The translations under genes and the position numbers were made by a program. Positions 9,607 to 19,017 of a stretch of 64,000 bases of DNA are shown here, one piece after another (positions within the stretch are counted from its first letter, which is position 1; each line of letters starts with the position of its first letter). The DNA comes from CAVOJV01 sp963696325 (lineage in GTDB: Bacteria; Pseudomonadota; Gammaproteobacteria; Competibacterales; Competibacteraceae), in assembly GCA_963696325.1 (NCBI GenBank), contig CAVOJV010000063.1, positions 74,692 through 138,691 of the forward strand, read 5' to 3'. Below the pieces are notes generated by a model that did not search any database, was not told where the DNA came from, and was given only the letters and a program-made list of their open reading frames with translations.

Positions 9607-9894
9607 CTACTCAATGACCTTGGGAACCAGATACAAACCGGCTTCGGTCTGCGGGGCGATGGCCTGGAAGCACTCGCGCTGATCGCTCTCGGACACGCCG
9701 TCGACGCGCAGGCGCTGCACCATGTCCAAGGGATGCGCCATGGGTTCCACGCCGCTGGTGTCCACCGCATTCATTTGCTCCACCAGCGCAAGGATGGAAG
9801 ACAGGTTACGCGCATACGCGGGAATATCCTCCGCGCCGATGGCGAGCCGCGCCAGATGCGCGATCTTGGTTACCTCCGCAGGCCCTAGTGACAT
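9607..9894 (-). CDS. gatC: Asp-tRNA(Asn)/Glu-tRNA(Gln) amidotransferase subunit C
   Basis: GatC is the 95-residue belt subunit that wraps GatA and GatB. The N-terminus VTKIAHLARLAI and the central LVEQMNAVDTSGVEPMAHPL are the family's two conserved segments. It is the first gene of gatCAB and diverges from mreB across a 125-base intergenic region (9895-10019) that must hold promoters for both directions. Confidence 0.95.
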   Translation of the reverse strand: MSLGPAEVTKIAHLARLAIGAEDIPAYARNLSSILALVEQMNAVDTSGVEPMAHPLDMVQRLRVDGVSESDQRECFQAIAPQTEAGLYLVPKVIE

Positions 9895-10019
9895 TGGCTA
9901 CTTCTCCGTGACAGGAATGGATGGAAGCACGGTATCATATTTGTTTGCTTGCCCCCAATCCCTACCCCTTGCTAGGATTAGTGGTTGTTAATTGAAAATG
10001 ATCAGGGAGTGGCAAAATT

Positions 10020-11069
10020 ATGTTCAAATGGTTGCGCGGCCGTTTTTCCCATGATCTGTCGATCGATCTCGGCACTGCCAATACGCTCATCTATGAACGC
10101 GGCAAGGGCATCGTCCTCGATGAACCGTCGGTTGTCGCCATCTATCAGGATCCCAACAAAGGCGGTCAACGGACCATCGCTGCGGTCGGGGCGGAAGCCA
10201 AACGCATGCTGGGCCGCACGCCTAGCGGCCTTACCACCATTCGGCCTCTGAAAGATGGCGTTATCGCGGATTTCACGATCACCGAGAAGATGCTCCAGTA
10301 CTTTATCCGCAAGGTGCATACCCGCAAGCTGTTCAACCCCAGCCCGCGGGTGCTGATCTGCGTGCCTTGCGGTTCCACCCAGGTCGAACGCCGTGCTATC
10401 CGGGAATCCGCAATCGGCGCCGGCGCCAGGGAAGTATATCTGATCCAGGAGCCGATGGCGGCGGCCATCGGCGCCGGCATACCGGTGGGCGAAGCGCGCG
10501 GCTCCATGGTCCTGGACATTGGCGGCGGCACCTCCGAGGTGGCGGTGATCTCGCTCAATGGCATTGTGTATTCCGCCTCGGTGCGCGTCGGCGGCGACCG
10601 TTTTGATGAAGCCATCATCAACTATGTGCGCCGCAATTTCGGGGTGCTGATCGGCGAACCGAGCGCCGAACGCATCAAGCATGAAATCGGCAGCGCCTAT
10701 CCGGGCAGCGAGGTTCGCGAAATCGAAATCAAGGGCCGTAACCTGGCCGAGGGTGTGCCACGCAGCTTCACCCTGAACAGTAACGAGATCCTGGAGGCCC
10801 TCCAGGAGCCCCTGTCCAGCATCATCGAGTCCGTCAAGATGGCCTTGGAAGCCACCCCGCCGGAACTGGCGGGAGACGTAGCCGAACGCGGCATCGTGCT
10901 TACCGGCGGCGGCGCTCTGCTACGCGACATCGACCAACTCGTCATGGAGGAAACCGGCATCAACGTAACCATCGCCGATGAACCCCTGACGTGTGTGGCG
11001 CGAGGCGGCGGCCGGGTGCTGGAACTCATCGACGAACAACACCACACCGGCTTGTTTTCCCTCGAGTAA
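10020..11069 (+). CDS. mreB: rod-shape determining actin homologue MreB
   Basis: MreB forms membrane-bound antiparallel filaments that guide the elongasome. The product is 349 residues, standard length. It begins with the amphipathic MFKWLRGRFS, followed by the phosphate-1 loop DLGTANTLIY (16-25), and has the phosphate-2 loop DIGGGTSEVAV and the adenosine motif LTGGGALLRDID near the end. It heads a long plus-strand cell-wall cluster with mreC 20 bases downstream. The divergent gatC promoter region lies just upstream. Confidence 0.98.
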   Translation: MFKWLRGRFSHDLSIDLGTANTLIYERGKGIVLDEPSVVAIYQDPNKGGQRTIAAVGAEAKRMLGRTPSGLTTIRPLKDGVIADFTITEKMLQYFIRKVHTRKLFNPSPRVLICVPCGSTQVERRAIRESAIGAGAREVYLIQEPMAAAIGAGIPVGEARGSMVLDIGGGTSEVAVISLNGIVYSASVRVGGDRFDEAIINYVRRNFGVLIGEPSAERIKHEIGSAYPGSEVREIEIKGRNLAEGVPRSFTLNSNEILEALQEPLSSIIESVKMALEATPPELAGDVAERGIVLTGGGALLRDIDQLVMEETGINVTIADEPLTCVARGGGRVLELIDEQHHTGLFSLE

Positions 11070-11089
11070 ACACGCTTACATCCGGTTCC

Positions 11090-12031
11090 ATGCCGGATCA
11101 ATCCCCGGTATCAGCAGCCCCCTTGTCCCGCATCAAGCCTAGCGACAGAAAGAACCTGTTTACTATCGATACGTCGACGAATGTCCATATCATCGTCTTC
11201 GTATTGCTGTCTCTTGGACTGATGACCGTTGACCAACGCCTCCATTGTCTGGAGGGGGTGCGGGATGTCCTATCGACTATCGTGTATCCCTTGCAATATT
11301 TTATTCAGTTACCGACCGAGGCGAGCGGTTGGCTGTCCGAAAACCTGGCGAGCCGCAGCCAATTGTTGGATGAAAACGCCGAACTGCGCAGAAAACAAGC
11401 CTTCATCAACACGCAGTTGCAGAAACTGACCGCCCTGGAGACGGAAAACCGTCGTTTGCGCATGCTGTTGGAATCGTCGATCGAGAGACCTGAGCGGGTG
11501 CTGATCGCCGAATTGCTCAGCGTCGACTTCGATCCCTATCGCCACCAGATTTTGCTGAACAAAGGCACCCGCCATGGTGTCCATGTGGGACAACCTCTAC
11601 TGGATCAGCAAGGGATTATCGGCCAGATCGTGCATGCCAATACCTTTACCTCCACAGCCATCCTGATTACCGATCCCAATCATGCCCTGCCAGTACAGGT
11701 CAACCGAAATGGCTTACGCACCCTGGCCATAGGCACTGGCCATTTCCAGGAACTGGAACTGCTGCATATCCCCAACAACGAGGATGTCCAGGTTGGCGAT
11801 TTGCTGATTACCTCGGGCCTTGGCGGCCGCTTTCCACGGGGTTATCCGGTAGCCAAGGTTACCAAAGTGGAGTTCGACCCGGCCCGCCCCTTCGCCCGCA
11901 TTATTGCCCAGCCCACCAGTCAACTGGACCGCAGCCGCGAAGTCTTGTTGATCATCAGCGACCCCAGCCCGGTTGGCGACATCCCGTTGGACACCGACAA
12001 ATCACCGGCCAGTCCCCGCAAGCAACCATGA
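11090..12031 (+). CDS. mreC: rod-shape determining protein MreC
   Basis: MreC is a bitopic periplasmic scaffold that activates PBP2/RodA. The ATG at 11090 gives 313 residues. An upstream extension of the frame overlaps mreB and lacks conservation-like sequence. A single TM helix lies at about residues 31-48 and a coiled coil at about 75-120 (heptad-like leucines). The beta-rich core contains VLIAELLSVDFDPYRHQILL and VGDLLITSGLGGRFPRGYPV, the family signature. The stop overlaps the mreD start (ATGA). Confidence 0.96.
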   Translation: MPDQSPVSAAPLSRIKPSDRKNLFTIDTSTNVHIIVFVLLSLGLMTVDQRLHCLEGVRDVLSTIVYPLQYFIQLPTEASGWLSENLASRSQLLDENAELRRKQAFINTQLQKLTALETENRRLRMLLESSIERPERVLIAELLSVDFDPYRHQILLNKGTRHGVHVGQPLLDQQGIIGQIVHANTFTSTAILITDPNHALPVQVNRNGLRTLAIGTGHFQELELLHIPNNEDVQVGDLLITSGLGGRFPRGYPVAKVTKVEFDPARPFARIIAQPTSQLDRSREVLLIISDPSPVGDIPLDTDKSPASPRKQP

Positions 12032-12516
12032 TGCTGTCACGCCATCCAGGTGGCTGGGTAATCCTGCTTAGTTTCGTCATCGCCCTGCTGCTTGCCAGCA
12101 TCCCGCTGCCGACATGGATCGATCGCTTCCGCCCCGACTGGCTCAGTCTGGTGCTCATCTACTGGTGCATGGCCCTGCCCGGACGAGTGGGCATCGCCAC
12201 TGGCTGGTTCTGGGGCCTGCTGCTGGATGCCGCCAAGGGCACTCTGCTTGGACAGCACGCCCTGGCGCTCGCGGTAGTGGCCTTCCTTACCCTGAAAGCC
12301 CATCGCCGCATCCGGGTATTTCCCCTCTGGCAGCAGGCCTTGAGCGTATTGCTCATTTTATTGATCAATCAAGTGCTGGTGATCTGGATTAACGGGATTA
12401 TCGGCTATCCGCCCCATAACTGGTGGTTCCTGGCGCCAGCCGTGGGCGGTATGCTGCTGTGGCCCTGGGTGTTTATCATTCTGCGGGATCTCCGCCGGCG
12501 TTTCCGGATATCCTGA
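12028..12516 (+). CDS. mreD: rod-shape determining membrane protein MreD
   Basis: MreD is a small polytopic inner-membrane partner of MreC. The product is 162 residues with about five hydrophobic helices. RPDWLSLVLIYWCMALPGRV and GLLLDAAKGTLLGQHAL are the conserved MreD segments. It overlaps mreC by four bases and is followed three bases later by mrdA, so mreBCD-mrdA-rodA is one transcription unit. Confidence 0.93.
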   Translation: MMLSRHPGGWVILLSFVIALLLASIPLPTWIDRFRPDWLSLVLIYWCMALPGRVGIATGWFWGLLLDAAKGTLLGQHALALAVVAFLTLKAHRRIRVFPLWQQALSVLLILLINQVLVIWINGIIGYPPHNWWFLAPAVGGMLLWPWVFIILRDLRRRFRIS

Positions 12517-12519
12517 ACC

Positions 12520-14391
12520 ATGAGCTTGCGTAACATAACTAACCCTCTCACCAGTCAACTCGCCAAAATGAAAGATCTTTTGGCCGAGCGGAGGCTGTTT
12601 TCCAGGCGCGCTTTCCTTTCCCTTATCCTGACGCTGGGTGGGCTGCTCAGCGTGGTGGGCCGGCTGATTTACCTGCAGGTGATCAACCATAAGCACTTCA
12701 CCACCTTATCCGAAAACAACCGGGTCAAACTGCAACCCCTGGCGCCAACCCGCGGTTTGATTTACGACCGCAACGGGGTCCTGCTGGCGGAAAATTTATC
12801 CTCCTATCGCCTGGAGATTACCCCTGAGCAAGTCAAGGATTTGGACGCCACCCTCAGCGAACTCAAGGCTCGTATCGAACTGAGCGATGTCGACATCGAG
12901 CGCTTTCGCAAGCTGGCAAGCCGCACTCCCCCCTATAACGGGGTACCGCTGCGGTTCCGCCTGAGCGAGGAGGAAGTCGCCAGGGTGGCAATCGATCTAT
13001 ATCGCTTCCCCGGCCTCGAAATCACCGCCGACCTGACCCGCCACTATCCGCTGGGTTCCCTAGCCGTCCATGTGCTTGGTTACGTGGGGCGTATCGATGA
13101 AGCCGAATTGCAACAAATCGACACTCGCCAATACCTAGGCAGCACCCACATCGGTAAGACCGGGGTAGAGAAATCCTACGAGGACCTGCTGCGCGGCGAG
13201 GTAGGCTATCAACAGGTGGAAACCAACGCCGAAGGCCGCACTCTGAGGGTCCTGGAGCGCATACTCCCGGTTCCAGGCAAGAATATCTTCCTCACTATCG
13301 ATACCCGCCTGCAGGCCGTGGCAGAACAGGCGCTGGATGGACACAACGGCGCCATCGTAGCCATCGATCCGCGCAATGGCGAGGTCCTGGCCATGGCCAG
13401 CATGCCTATTTATGACCCCAATCCCTTCGTCAACGGCATCGATTTCGCGTCTTACAAGGCGCTCAGCACCTCTCCCGACCGCCCCTTGTTCAACCGGGCG
13501 CTGCGGGGTGTTTACCCGCCCGGTTCTACGATCAAACCGCTGATGGCGTTGGCGGGGCTGGAGTACGGCACCACCAGCCGCAATAAAACCGTGTTTTGCT
13601 CCGGCTCTTACCAGTTGCCTGGCAGTGACCATAGATTTCGCGACTGGAAAAAGGGAGGCCACGGTACCACCAGTCTGGACAAGGCCATTACCCAATCCTG
13701 TGATGTGTACTTCTATGATCTTGCCCTGAACACGGGCATAGACCGCATCCATGAATATCTGGACAAGTTCAGTCTGGGGCGCCGCACCGGTATCGATCTC
13801 CCCGGTGAGAAACCCGGTTTGCTGCCATCCCAAGCCTGGAAACGCGAAACCTATAGTAAACCCTGGTACGCTGGCGAAACATTGAACACCGGCATCGGCC
13901 AAGGCTACATGCTGACTACTCCCCTGCAATTGGCTCACGCCATCGCGACCCTGGCTAGCAAGGGCCAATCGTTTAAACCCCGGGTCCTGCACGCCACTCA
14001 GGAGCAGAGTTCTCAGGAAAAACATCTGGAGCCACTCCGCCTGCTGCCGCCCATCGAGGCCAGAGACTCCCACAACTGGGACTTCGTAACCGCCGCGATG
14101 GCCCATGTCGTGCAGTTTGGTACGGCCCGCAAGATCGGCCAGGACTCTCCTTACACCATCGCCGGGAAAACTGGCACGGCCCAGGTCTTCTCCCTGGGCC
14201 AGGATGAAAAATACGACGCCAAGCGATTGGCTAAACACCTGCAGGATCACGCTCTGTTTGTGGCCTTCGCCCCTGCCGAAGCTCCCCGCATCGCGGTAGC
14301 CGTGATCGCGGAGCATGGCGGCGGCGGCAGCGCCACGGCGGCGCCGATCGCAAAACAAGTCCTTGATGCCTACCTGTTGCGTGCTTCATGA
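12520..14391 (+). CDS. mrdA: peptidoglycan transpeptidase PBP2
   Basis: PBP2 is the monofunctional DD-transpeptidase of the elongasome, working with RodA. The 623-residue protein has an N-terminal TM anchor (about 33-53), a pedestal domain with PTRGLIYDRNG at about 77-87, and the penicillin-binding triad: active Ser336 in SxxK (PPGSTIKP), SxN-type SCD at 393-395, and KTG at about 550 (AGKTGTAQV). Its stop overlaps the rodA start by four bases (ATGA), giving coupled synthesis of the synthase pair. Confidence 0.97.
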   Translation: MSLRNITNPLTSQLAKMKDLLAERRLFSRRAFLSLILTLGGLLSVVGRLIYLQVINHKHFTTLSENNRVKLQPLAPTRGLIYDRNGVLLAENLSSYRLEITPEQVKDLDATLSELKARIELSDVDIERFRKLASRTPPYNGVPLRFRLSEEEVARVAIDLYRFPGLEITADLTRHYPLGSLAVHVLGYVGRIDEAELQQIDTRQYLGSTHIGKTGVEKSYEDLLRGEVGYQQVETNAEGRTLRVLERILPVPGKNIFLTIDTRLQAVAEQALDGHNGAIVAIDPRNGEVLAMASMPIYDPNPFVNGIDFASYKALSTSPDRPLFNRALRGVYPPGSTIKPLMALAGLEYGTTSRNKTVFCSGSYQLPGSDHRFRDWKKGGHGTTSLDKAITQSCDVYFYDLALNTGIDRIHEYLDKFSLGRRTGIDLPGEKPGLLPSQAWKRETYSKPWYAGETLNTGIGQGYMLTTPLQLAHAIATLASKGQSFKPRVLHATQEQSSQEKHLEPLRLLPPIEARDSHNWDFVTAAMAHVVQFGTARKIGQDSPYTIAGKTGTAQVFSLGQDEKYDAKRLAKHLQDHALFVAFAPAEAPRIAVAVIAEHGGGGSATAAPIAKQVLDAYLLRAS

Positions 14392-15524
14392 ACATCAGCA
14401 TAGGCGGACAATTTAACGGAATCGACCAAGGCTCTCGCAGCGGTTTACGGGGACGCTTTAATCTGGACATGCCCCTGCTGCTCGGTCTACTGGCCGTATC
14501 CGCGCTGGGGTTGATGATTCTCTATAGCGCGGGACGCGAAAACCTGGACCTGTTGATGCGCCAAGGCATTCGTCTGGGGTTGGGCTTTTTGATCATGGTC
14601 GTGCTGGCGCAAATCCCGCCCCGCCAACTTCGGCTGTGGACGCCGTGGCTGTTCTTCGCCGGGGTGTTGCTGCTGGTGGCGGTATTGGCGGTCGGTGAAA
14701 TTGGCAAGGGCGCGCAACGCTGGCTGGACCTCAAGGTGGTGCGGTTTCAGCCTTCGGAAATCATGAGGATCGCCGTCCCCATGATGATGGCCTGGTATTA
14801 TGCCGACAAACAGCTGCCACCGCGTGCTCACCATTTGCTCGTGGGGGCCTTGGTTACCCTCATCCCATTCCTGTTGATCGTCAAGCAACCAGACCTGGGG
14901 ACCGCCATGCTAATAGGCTTTTCCGGAGCCTTTGCAATGTTTTTGGGAGGGCTGAGTTGGAAGATCATGGCGGGGCTCGGCGCCATTGTAGCAACCGGTG
15001 CACCCCTGTTCTGGGAATTCGGTATGCACGACTACCAGCGCCAGCGGGTATTGACCTTTCTCAATCCCGAAACCGATCCTCTGGGCACCGGCTATCACAT
15101 CATCCAGTCCAAAATCGCCATCGGTTCCGGCGGGCTCTATGGCAAAGGCTGGCTGAACGGAACCCAGTCCCATCTCGAATTCCTCCCCGAGAGCTCCACG
15201 GATTTCATCTTCGCGGTGTTCGCCGAAGAGTTCGGGCTGATCGGCCCGTGCATACTGCTGACCCTGTATTTCCTCATCATCGCGCGCAGCCTGTATATCG
15301 CCAGCCAGGCCCCGGACACGTACAGCCGCTTGCTGGCCGGCAGCCTCACCCTGACCTTCTTCGTCTACGTGTTCGTCAACACCGGCATGGTGTGCGGGCT
15401 GTTGCCCGTGGTCGGGCTGCCCCTGCCGCTGGTGAGCTATGGGGGAACCTCATTGGTGACGATCATGGCGGGATTCGGTATGCTGATGAGTGTGCATTCA
15501 CATCGCAAATCGACCTACCGCTAA
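14388..15524 (+). CDS. rodA: SEDS peptidoglycan glycosyltransferase RodA
   Basis: RodA polymerises lipid II into glycan strands. The 378-residue polytopic protein has about ten TM helices and the SEDS signatures GAQRWLDL, QPSEIMRIA, KQPDLGTAM and, near the end, LPLPLVSYGGTSL. The pairing with mrdA by four-base overlap is the textbook arrangement. Confidence 0.97.
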   Translation: MNISIGGQFNGIDQGSRSGLRGRFNLDMPLLLGLLAVSALGLMILYSAGRENLDLLMRQGIRLGLGFLIMVVLAQIPPRQLRLWTPWLFFAGVLLLVAVLAVGEIGKGAQRWLDLKVVRFQPSEIMRIAVPMMMAWYYADKQLPPRAHHLLVGALVTLIPFLLIVKQPDLGTAMLIGFSGAFAMFLGGLSWKIMAGLGAIVATGAPLFWEFGMHDYQRQRVLTFLNPETDPLGTGYHIIQSKIAIGSGGLYGKGWLNGTQSHLEFLPESSTDFIFAVFAEEFGLIGPCILLTLYFLIIARSLYIASQAPDTYSRLLAGSLTLTFFVYVFVNTGMVCGLLPVVGLPLPLVSYGGTSLVTIMAGFGMLMSVHSHRKSTYR

Positions 15525-15555
15525 TCCAACCCGCCGACCGCAAAGGCAATCCGTC

Positions 15556-16659
15556 ATGAAATTCTTTTACGCACTCAGCGCCGCCCTGCTGCTCAACGCC
15601 TGCGTTCAGCCGCCCCAGCAGGCTACGGTCCGCAACGAGGCCATTGTTCCCATGGCAGCACCCGTACCGCCTCTCGCTCCCCCCCCTGGAGCAACCGCGC
15701 AGCTGCCCGCAGCGCCAATCCAGCGTGCTGCCGCGGGCGGCTCTCTCGTTAGCCGTGCGGATACGCAGGCATTCATCCGCGAAATGGTCGCCAAAGATGG
15801 CTTCAACAACAACGACCTCCAGGCCCTGTTCAGCCGCGTCCGCACCCAGCCGGAGATCATTGAAGCGATAAGCCGCCCCGCCGAAGCCAAGCCCTGGTAC
15901 GCCTACCGCGCGATTTTTCTGACCCCGCAGCGCATTCAGGGCGGCGTGGGGTTCTGGCGCACTCATGAGGCCGCCCTAGCCCAGGCCGAACAGGTTTACG
16001 GAGTACCCGCCGAGATCATTGTGGCCATTATCGGCGTGGAGACCCAGTATGGTGGCAATACGGGCAAATACAGGGTGTTGGATGCGCTGTCCACCCTGGC
16101 TTTCGATTACCCGCGCCGCGCCGATTATTTCCGCAAGGAATTGGAAAACTACCTGCTGCTGACCCGCGAGGAAGGCATCGATCCTCTGTCACTCAAGGGT
16201 TCCTACGCCGGCGCCATGGGTTTCGGCCAGTTCATGCCCAGCAGCTACCGGGCTTACGCGGTGGATTTCGACGGTGACCGCCATCGTGACCTGTGGAGCA
16301 ATCCCCGCGACGCCATCGGCAGTGTCGCCAATTATCTCAGCAGGCACCGCTGGCAGCGCGGCGCGCCCGTTGCCCTGCCTGCCCGGGTCAGCGGCAGCCG
16401 GTATCAGACCCTAGTGACCCGGAAAGCGGAAAAACCGTCCACCACCGTCCGGGCTCTGCGCCAACTGGGGGTCACCCCCCAGGGAACTGTCACCGATGAG
16501 CAATCGGCTACGCTGCTGGAACTGGATGGCGACAGCGGCCCTGAATACTGGCTGGGATTTGACAATTTTTATGTTATAACACGCTATAATTTAAGTCCGC
16601 TTTACGCCATGGCCGTGTATCAACTGAGCCAGGAAATTCGCGGGCAGCGTAGAGGTTGA
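15556..16659 (+). CDS. mltB: membrane-bound lytic murein transglycosylase B (lipoprotein)
   Basis: MltB cleaves the MurNAc-GlcNAc bond to 1,6-anhydro-MurNAc ends. The ATG at 15556 gives a 367-residue protein with a lipoprotein signal (MKFFYALSAALLLNAC, lipobox Cys16), a Pro/Ala-rich linker and the family-103 lysozyme-like domain. The catalytic Glu is in GVETQYGG at about residue 162, and AMGFGQFMPSSYRAYA follows. A longer upstream frame lacks a signal peptide. It continues the rodA transcription unit. Confidence 0.93.
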   Translation: MKFFYALSAALLLNACVQPPQQATVRNEAIVPMAAPVPPLAPPPGATAQLPAAPIQRAAAGGSLVSRADTQAFIREMVAKDGFNNNDLQALFSRVRTQPEIIEAISRPAEAKPWYAYRAIFLTPQRIQGGVGFWRTHEAALAQAEQVYGVPAEIIVAIIGVETQYGGNTGKYRVLDALSTLAFDYPRRADYFRKELENYLLLTREEGIDPLSLKGSYAGAMGFGQFMPSSYRAYAVDFDGDRHRDLWSNPRDAIGSVANYLSRHRWQRGAPVALPARVSGSRYQTLVTRKAEKPSTTVRALRQLGVTPQGTVTDEQSATLLELDGDSGPEYWLGFDNFYVITRYNLSPLYAMAVYQLSQEIRGQRRG

Positions 16660-16727
16660 CCTTACTTATTGGGGAGTCACGCCGGCCTCACGCACTTGAA
16701 TTAACAAGAAAAGGGAGGGACGGTTAA

Positions 16728-17732
16728 GTGGATAGACTTGTCACAACCATTCTATTAGCAACTCTCGGGGCCGGCTTGTTCACCGGTTGTAGCACCCCGA
16801 CCCCTGTCCCCCGCTCCACCAAGGACATGGCTAACGTCCCCGAACCCGTCCCCAGCAAGGAACCGCCGAGTGCTACCGGCAATCCGGAATCCTATGTAGT
16901 ATTTGGCAAGCGCTATTACGTCCACAACACCAGCGAAGGTTATCGGCAGCGCGGTACCGCTTCCTGGTACGGTTCCCAGTTCCATGGCAAAAAAACCTCC
17001 AGCGGCCCAACTTTCGACATGTATGAAGTAACTGCCGCTCACAAGAACCTGCCCATTCCCACCTACGCGCGGGTCACCAATTTGGGCAACGGCCGCAGTA
17101 TCGTGGTTAAAATCAACGACCGTGGCCCCTTCGTGGATGATCGTGTCATCGATCTTTCCTATGCCGCCGCCACCAAGCTGGGCATGGTTGAAGCCGGTAC
17201 CGCTCCTGTGGAGGTCGCGGCCCTGCCGCCCTATCAGTATTTGTCGGACTTTGTGCCTGGCCAACCCGACCGTGCGCTTGCCTTGGAGCGTAATGCTGAC
17301 GACAGGCCCGAGGCCCTCCCCCAGCTGGCCTCGGCAACACCGGCAGCGGCTGTCAACGTTTTTGTCGCCCAACCCCTGCCGCCCAGTGACAAGCCCCGAT
17401 TCGTCTCTCCGCTTGCGTCCGCGCCTGCTGTAATAGCGGCGCCCGCCGCCCTGACCGCCCCGCAGGCTCCGCCACCACCGCTGCCGGCCGTTGCGACGGA
17501 GAATTCCACCGTCCCGGTGTATTTGCAGGTAGGTGCGTTTTCTGAGCGCGTCAACGCCGAACAGTTGCAGCAGAAGCTGACCGGTCAAATCAACCAAGCT
17601 GTTCGCATCGACTCCAGCGCCGGCAACCTCCACAAAGTGAGGGTGGGTCCACTGAATAACGCGGATGAGGCCCGGCAGATTATGTTGAGACTCGCCAGTT
17701 TGGGCATCAAAGCACATCCGGTCGCTTTCTAG
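16728..17732 (+). CDS. rlpA: RlpA-like septal ring lytic transglycosylase (DPBB + SPOR lipoprotein)
   Basis: RlpA cleaves denuded glycan strands at the septum. Translation starts at GTG 16728, behind a strong AGGGAGG ribosome site near 16711. The 334-residue product has a lipoprotein signal with lipobox LFTGC, a double-psi beta barrel (about residues 80-165; GTASWYGSQFHGKKTSSG and VKINDRGPFVDDRVIDLS, with the catalytic-type Asp), a Pro/Ala-rich linker and a C-terminal SPOR domain (about 260-330). It lies between mltB and dacA, as in other gammaproteobacteria. Confidence 0.94.
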   Translation: MDRLVTTILLATLGAGLFTGCSTPTPVPRSTKDMANVPEPVPSKEPPSATGNPESYVVFGKRYYVHNTSEGYRQRGTASWYGSQFHGKKTSSGPTFDMYEVTAAHKNLPIPTYARVTNLGNGRSIVVKINDRGPFVDDRVIDLSYAAATKLGMVEAGTAPVEVAALPPYQYLSDFVPGQPDRALALERNADDRPEALPQLASATPAAAVNVFVAQPLPPSDKPRFVSPLASAPAVIAAPAALTAPQAPPPPLPAVATENSTVPVYLQVGAFSERVNAEQLQQKLTGQINQAVRIDSSAGNLHKVRVGPLNNADEARQIMLRLASLGIKAHPVAF

Positions 17733-17859
17733 TTGGCTAGCCCGGCGGCGACGCTGCCTGTCGGCGGCCGTATCACGACAGTGGTTTGAATTTCAGCGGG
17801 GCTTACCGCTAGAATCCCGTTCCTGCACTTTTCCAATCGATGAGACATAGCACGGTAAC

Positions 17860-19017
17860 ATGCGACACTTGACAACCTTCCGCCCCCTAGTTTTTTTCCC
17901 ACTATTGCTGCTCGGCTTCGGTTTTTCAGCCTGGGCGGAGACCATTCCCGACCCACCCCAGCTCCCCGTGCGCAGTTATATCCTGATGGACTACCACAGC
18001 GGCAAGATTCTCGCGGAGTCGCACAGCGACGAACGAGCCGAGCCGGCCAGCATCACCAAGCTGATGACTGGCTATGTGATCTATGCCAATCTGCGTGAAG
18101 GCCATGTCAAACTCGACGATCAGGTTACCATCAGCGAGAAAGCCTGGCGCACGGAAGGCTCACGCATGTTCGTGAACGTAGGCACCAAGGTACCCCTGGA
18201 AGACCTGCTGCTGGGCATGATCGTGCAGTCCGGCAACGATGCCACCGTCGCTCTCGCCGAGCATGTCGCTGGCAGCGAGAGCGCGTTTGCCGACCTCATG
18301 AACCAGCAGGCCACCAAGCTCGGCCTGACGAACTCGCACTTTATCAATTCCCCCGGTTTGCCGGACCCCAATCATTATACGACAGCCCGCGATATCGCCC
18401 TGTTGCTGCGGGCCATCATCAAGGAATTCCCCGAGGACTACAAGCGTTACTCGGTGCGTGAATACACCTACAACAACATCACCCAGCCCAATCGCAATCG
18501 GCTCCTGGGGCTGGATGACTCGGTGGATGGCGGCAAGACGGGCCATACCAAGACCGCTGGCTATTGCCTGGCCGTGTCCGCCCAGCGCGGGGACATGCGC
18601 CTGATCAGCGCGGTGTTGGGCGCCAAGACCGAACGGGAGCGGGTCAGTGCCACCCAGACCTTGTTGAACTACGGCTACCGCTTCTTCGAGTCGCGCAAAC
18701 TCTATGACGCCAACAAGCCGCTCACCGAGGCGCGGATCTGGAAGGGCAAGGAAAACAAATTGCCTTTGGGGCTGTCCGAGGATTTATACGTAACCACGCC
18801 CAAAGGTCGTGCCCAGGAAGTAACGACTGCCCTGAAGGTCAATCCCCTCATTGAGGCCCCCGTCCAGAAGGGGGCGCCATTTGGCAGCGTTGTGGCAACC
18901 CTGGGCGCGGACACCCTCAGCGATACGCCGCTGGTAGCTTTGCAGGACGTCGCCGAGGCCGGTTTCTTCGGGCGGCTGTGGGATCAGATTGTACGATTCT
19001 TTTCTTCGCTGTTTTAA
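17860..19017 (+). CDS. dacA: D-alanyl-D-alanine carboxypeptidase (PBP5/6 family)
   Basis: This enzyme trims the terminal D-Ala from peptidoglycan stems in the periplasm. The 385-residue product has a signal peptide (cleavage probably after AWA at 24-26), SxxK S64-K67 (ASITKLM), SGN 124-126 (VQSGNDA) and KTG near 227 (GGKTGHTK). The C-terminal beta domain (PBP5_C) ends in an amphipathic membrane anchor, FFGRLWDQIVRFFSSLF. The stop is directly followed by the dat start codon. Confidence 0.96.
   Translation: MRHLTTFRPLVFFPLLLLGFGFSAWAETIPDPPQLPVRSYILMDYHSGKILAESHSDERAEPASITKLMTGYVIYANLREGHVKLDDQVTISEKAWRTEGSRMFVNVGTKVPLEDLLLGMIVQSGNDATVALAEHVAGSESAFADLMNQQATKLGLTNSHFINSPGLPDPNHYTTARDIALLLRAIIKEFPEDYKRYSVREYTYNNITQPNRNRLLGLDDSVDGGKTGHTKTAGYCLAVSAQRGDMRLISAVLGAKTERERVSATQTLLNYGYRFFESRKLYDANKPLTEARIWKGKENKLPLGLSEDLYVTTPKGRAQEVTTALKVNPLIEAPVQKGAPFGSVVATLGADTLSDTPLVALQDVAEAGFFGRLWDQIVRFFSSLF

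Noticed and set aside
13135..14358. A 407-codon minus-strand open frame
   Set aside because: Antisense to mrdA, which carries all penicillin-binding motifs.
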